DNA of 64,000 nt from NORP23 sp050302475 (GTDB lineage: Bacteria; Pseudomonadota; Alphaproteobacteria; Rhodobacterales; Rhodobacteraceae), in NCBI GenBank assembly GCA_050302475.1, contig JBNLBF010000011.1, positions 25,313 through 89,312 of the forward strand. The letters run 5' to 3'. Both the position numbers and the translations under genes were made by a program. Under the pieces are notes generated by a model. It made no database searches, was not told the DNA's origin, and was given only the letters and a program-made list of their open reading frames with translations. This document shows positions 61,468 to 64,000 of this stretch, one piece after another (positions within the stretch are counted from its first letter, which is position 1; each line of letters opens with the position of its first letter).

Positions 61468-62535
61468 TTAAAACCCGGCGATTTCGCGCGCAGCCTCCCA
61501 GACATATTCGTCGAAATGCGGACCGAAATAATTGGTTGTGATGGCGATCACGCGGTCCTGTTCCGGGGCGATGACAAGCAGCGCGTACCACATCGTATTC
61601 GATCCGTTATGCCAATATATTTGACCGCCGAACGCTTCATCCTGTCCCGAGACCAGCCCACCGCGGTAGGCCATGTCGGGTTGGATGAACAGTTCCGCAA
61701 AGGTTTCGTGGCGGATAATGCCGTCCTCTCCCCGGGCGAGGCGCAAGAGTTCCTGCCCATATATCAGGAGGTCTTGGATCGACATGTGAACTGTCCCCGC
61801 CGGACCGATAATCGGTGAGTTATCAGCTGCTGGCGAAGCCGGATCGACAGCGGCTTTAATCATACCGAAATAGGATCGATGGCCCCAAGGCTGATCCCCT
61901 TGGGGTGCGCCAAAGCCTGCTGATGTCACGCCAAGTGGCGTGAACAGGCGGGCGGTCAGCAGGTCCTCCCAAGCTTCATCAGTTTTGGTTTCCGCAACAT
62001 GGCCAGCCAGCGTGAAGCCGATGTTTGAGTAAAGGAAATCCGTCGTTTCCGGATTGTCTGACAGGATTTCAGCAATCGCCTCTGCGCGGGCAGCTGGGCG
62101 GTCGGTGACAGGAATGTCGCGGATAGCCATAACAGCGCGTCCAAAATTGTCGGGCAGACCTGATTGGTGATCCAGAACGTCGCGTAGTGGGATGTTGGCA
62201 TAGCCATCGTGAACCGTGATTTCCGGGAACAGGTCGGGCAGGGGCATATCCAGGGAAAGCTGCTTATCGTCAATCAGGGTGCCGAGCAGCATTGAGGTCA
62301 TGGATTTGGTGATCGACCCCAAGTGCCAAAGATCATCGGGTGTGATCGCGGAGGAGTCATCCATCCGCCGAAAACCGGCGACACTGATCGCCTGAATATC
62401 TGTGGAATTCGCATACCCCGCCGCGACACCGATCAGCCCTTTTTCCGTGTGAAGCCAATCGGTTACATCATCTAAATCAGCAAGGGCCGCACCCGAGGAT
62501 GCGACCCAAACCAAAAGGATAAACGCCCAGCGCAA
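61468..62535 (-). CDS. Secreted serine hydrolase (class C beta-lactamase / DD-peptidase fold)
   Basis: A 355-residue exported protein with a signal peptide (1-19, ending ALA). The nucleophile motif is Ser74-Ile-Thr-Lys77 (GSITKSM). Tyr-Ser-Asn (FLYSNIGF) is the second element, and HNGSN late in the sequence stands in for the KTG box. Members include esterases, D-aminopeptidases and beta-lactamases. TTG 62535 is the only start before the signal peptide and lies 3 bases after the metY stop, so it relies on coupling. Confidence 0.85.
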   Translation of the reverse strand: MRWAFILLVWVASSGAALADLDDVTDWLHTEKGLIGVAAGYANSTDIQAISVAGFRRMDDSSAITPDDLWHLGSITKSMTSMLLGTLIDDKQLSLDMPLPDLFPEITVHDGYANIPLRDVLDHQSGLPDNFGRAVMAIRDIPVTDRPAARAEAIAEILSDNPETTDFLYSNIGFTLAGHVAETKTDEAWEDLLTARLFTPLGVTSAGFGAPQGDQPWGHRSYFGMIKAAVDPASPAADNSPIIGPAGTVHMSIQDLLIYGQELLRLARGEDGIIRHETFAELFIQPDMAYRGGLVSGQDEAFGGQIYWHNGSNTMWYALLVIAPEQDRVIAITTNYFGPHFDEYVWEAAREIAGF

Positions 62536-62538
62536 GGA

Positions 62539-63819
62539 TTATGCGGTGGCTTTGGCCAGCGCCTGATCCAGATCTGCGATGATGTCGGCCGGGTCCTCGG
62601 TCCCGATGGACACGCGCACGACGTTTGGCAGCGCGCCAGCGGCCTCGCGTTGATCGTCGGACAGCTGGCGGTGCGTAGTGGAGGCCGAATGGATGATCAG
62701 GGACCGCGTGTCGCCAAGGTTGGCAACATGGCTGAACAGTTCCAGTTCATTCACCAGTTTCACGCAGGCGTCGTATCCGCCCTTTACCGCAAAGGTGAAC
62801 AATGCGCCCGCACCTTTCGGACAGATTTTCTCGATCCGGTCATAGTAGGGGGAGGATTTCAGGCCCGCATAGGTCACATATTCAACGCGCGGATCATTCT
62901 CCAGCCACTCGGCGACCTGTTTGGCGTTGGCGACATGTTTGTCCATGCGAAGCGACAAGGTTTCGATCCCCATCAGCGTATAGTGCGCCGCTTGAGGGTT
63001 CAGCGTCATGCCCAGATCACGCAGACCGATGGCGATGCTGTGGAACGTAAAGGCCATCGCGCCCAAAGCCTCGTGGAAATTCAGGCCGTGATAGGCGGGT
63101 TCGGGTTGGGAGAGCGACGGGAATTTGTCGTTCTGGGACCAATCGAATTTACCGCTGTCCACGACGCAGCCACCTGTCACCGTGCCATTGCCGGTCAGGT
63201 ATTTGGTCAGCGAATGTACGACAAGCGTCGCGCCGTGTTCGATAGGGCGGCACAGGTAAGGCGTCGCCGAGGTGTTGTCGACGATCAGCGGAATGCCAGC
63301 CTCGTCCGCGATTTTCGCCAGCGCGTCGATGTCGGTGATATACCCACCCGGGTTGGCGATGGTTTCGCAGAAAATCGCGCGGGTATCGTCGTCGATGGCC
63401 GCTTTGACTTCGTCCAGATCGTCGGTGTCAACGAAGGTCGCTGACCAGCCGAAGCGTTTGATTGTGTTGGAGAATTGCGTGACCGTGCCGCCATATAGAC
63501 GGGTGGACGCCACGATATTCTTGCCCGGACCCATCAGCGGGAATAGCGCCATGATTTGCGCCGCGTGCCCCGACGAACAGGCCACCGCGCCTGCGCCGCC
63601 TTCAAGCGCGGCAATACGGGATTGCAACGCCGATACCGTCGGGTTTGTCAGGCGGGAATAGATATATCCGACCTCTTGCAGGTTAAACAGTGCCGCCGCG
63701 TGGTCTGCATCGCGAAAAACGTAAGCCGTTGTCTGATAGATCGGCGTCTGGCGCGCACCTGTAGCCGGATCCGGCTCCGCGCCTGCGTGAATTTGTAATG
63801 TATCGAAACCTTGAGTCAT
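62539..63819 (-). CDS. metY: O-acetylhomoserine sulfhydrylase
   Basis: A 426-residue PLP enzyme of the Cys/Met metabolism family, making homocysteine from O-acetylhomoserine and sulfide. N-terminal GFDTLQIHAGAEPDPATGARQTPIYQT and the length above 420 distinguish MetY from cystathionine enzymes. The PLP lysine is Lys206 (VHSLTKYLTGNG), with Asp181 in IVDNTSATP. GGGGAGGGAAG precedes the ATG. Confidence 0.93.
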   Translation of the reverse strand: MTQGFDTLQIHAGAEPDPATGARQTPIYQTTAYVFRDADHAAALFNLQEVGYIYSRLTNPTVSALQSRIAALEGGAGAVACSSGHAAQIMALFPLMGPGKNIVASTRLYGGTVTQFSNTIKRFGWSATFVDTDDLDEVKAAIDDDTRAIFCETIANPGGYITDIDALAKIADEAGIPLIVDNTSATPYLCRPIEHGATLVVHSLTKYLTGNGTVTGGCVVDSGKFDWSQNDKFPSLSQPEPAYHGLNFHEALGAMAFTFHSIAIGLRDLGMTLNPQAAHYTLMGIETLSLRMDKHVANAKQVAEWLENDPRVEYVTYAGLKSSPYYDRIEKICPKGAGALFTFAVKGGYDACVKLVNELELFSHVANLGDTRSLIIHSASTTHRQLSDDQREAAGALPNVVRVSIGTEDPADIIADLDQALAKATA

Positions 63820-63891
63820 TCTTCCCTCCCCAGTTTTACGTCAGGTAAATACCGTAAGGGTTTAATCACATTCTGATTGACGGGAACAGAT

Positions 63892-63999
63892 TTATTTACA
63901 AATCTCGTCATCCTCGGGCAGCCCGAATTCTGCCGGAGCCGCACACATTTGAAACATGCCCGGAACCACCAAGAACCCGCGTTTGACATACCCGCCTTC
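63892..63999 (-). CDS. C-terminal end of an unidentified protein (5' part beyond window)
   Basis: The last 35 codons and the TAA of a minus-strand gene are present. The visible end is GYVKRGFLVVPGMFQMCAAPAEFG, then LPEDDEICK. It has two cysteines and a hydrophobic stretch before an acidic tail. Too short to assign. Codon use is like the neighbours, and it stops 73 bases upstream of metY, so the two could be co-transcribed. Confidence 0.55.
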   Translation of the reverse strand, partial: EGGYVKRGFLVVPGMFQMCAAPAEFGLPEDDEICK

Positions 64000-64000
64000 T

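Overview
The window looks like chromosomal DNA of a marine-type alphaproteobacterium of the Rhodobacteraceae (Roseobacter/Paracoccaceae group). I infer this from the moderately high G+C content, the tight ATGA/GTGA-coupled operons and the gene families present: a polyol-type ABC transporter, reductive pyrimidine catabolism, propionyl-CoA carboxylase with methylmalonyl-CoA mutase, and sigma/VWA and PCu(A)C/SCO modules. No database search was possible, so the taxonomy is inference. I saw no rRNA, tRNA, CRISPR array, insertion sequence or prophage. Both ends cut through genes.

Layout. (1) 1-8611: a carbohydrate/polyol module. It has a truncated xylitol-type dehydrogenase, a LacI regulator, a VOC protein and an aldo/keto reductase on the minus strand. 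Diverging from these is a complete sugar ABC importer (two permeases, ATPase, binding protein), followed by a small protein and an SDR dehydrogenase. Operator-like CG-centred sites lie upstream of both lacI and the importer. (2) 8714-11726: an MFS transporter, a TetR regulator with a palindrome over a divergent promoter, a DUF2147 protein, a small membrane protein and a DUF1330 protein. (3) 11807-17425: an ECF sigma factor translationally coupled to a membrane VWA protein, then a secreted VWA protein with seven repeats of exactly 264 bp. (4) 17431-17874: a gene-free stretch with strong hairpins.

(5) 17893-34465: a reductive pyrimidine degradation region. One minus-strand operon runs aminotransferase, N-carbamoyl amidohydrolase, small envelope proteins, GH114-like protein, dihydropyrimidinase and a four-gene ABC importer. 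A second runs preT-VOC-preA-DoxX. Together they could take uracil or thymine through dihydropyrimidine and N-carbamoyl-beta-amino acid to beta-alanine and a semialdehyde. A RutR-like palindrome lies upstream of the first operon and a related palindrome upstream of preT. Between the operons sit a drug/metabolite exporter with an ATC-hydrolase-like protein, and a plus-strand SelW-like/copper-delivery (PCu(A)C, SCO) group.

(6) 34636-47117: propionyl-CoA assimilation genes (pccB, pccA, methylmalonyl-CoA mutase, prpE), interspersed with a UPF0114 protein, a pair of divergent small paralogues, two tandem glycine-rich lipoproteins, a GT25 glycosyltransferase and nhaA. (7) 47417-52616: a four-gene signalling locus. 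It has a cysteine-free sulfite-oxidase-fold periplasmic protein, a membrane histidine-kinase-like protein with an eroded ATPase domain, a soluble hybrid kinase with REC and HPt, and an NtrC-type regulator whose GAFTGA loop reads GSFPGA. This is the best candidate here for an undescribed system. (8) 52674-55895: nucleoside salvage (cdd, deoB, add, upp). (9) 55911-64000: a divergent polysaccharide deacetylase, mgtE, a 910-residue membrane protein with eight short repeats and a free-standing copy of its C-terminal domain, a serine hydrolase, metY and a truncated unknown gene.
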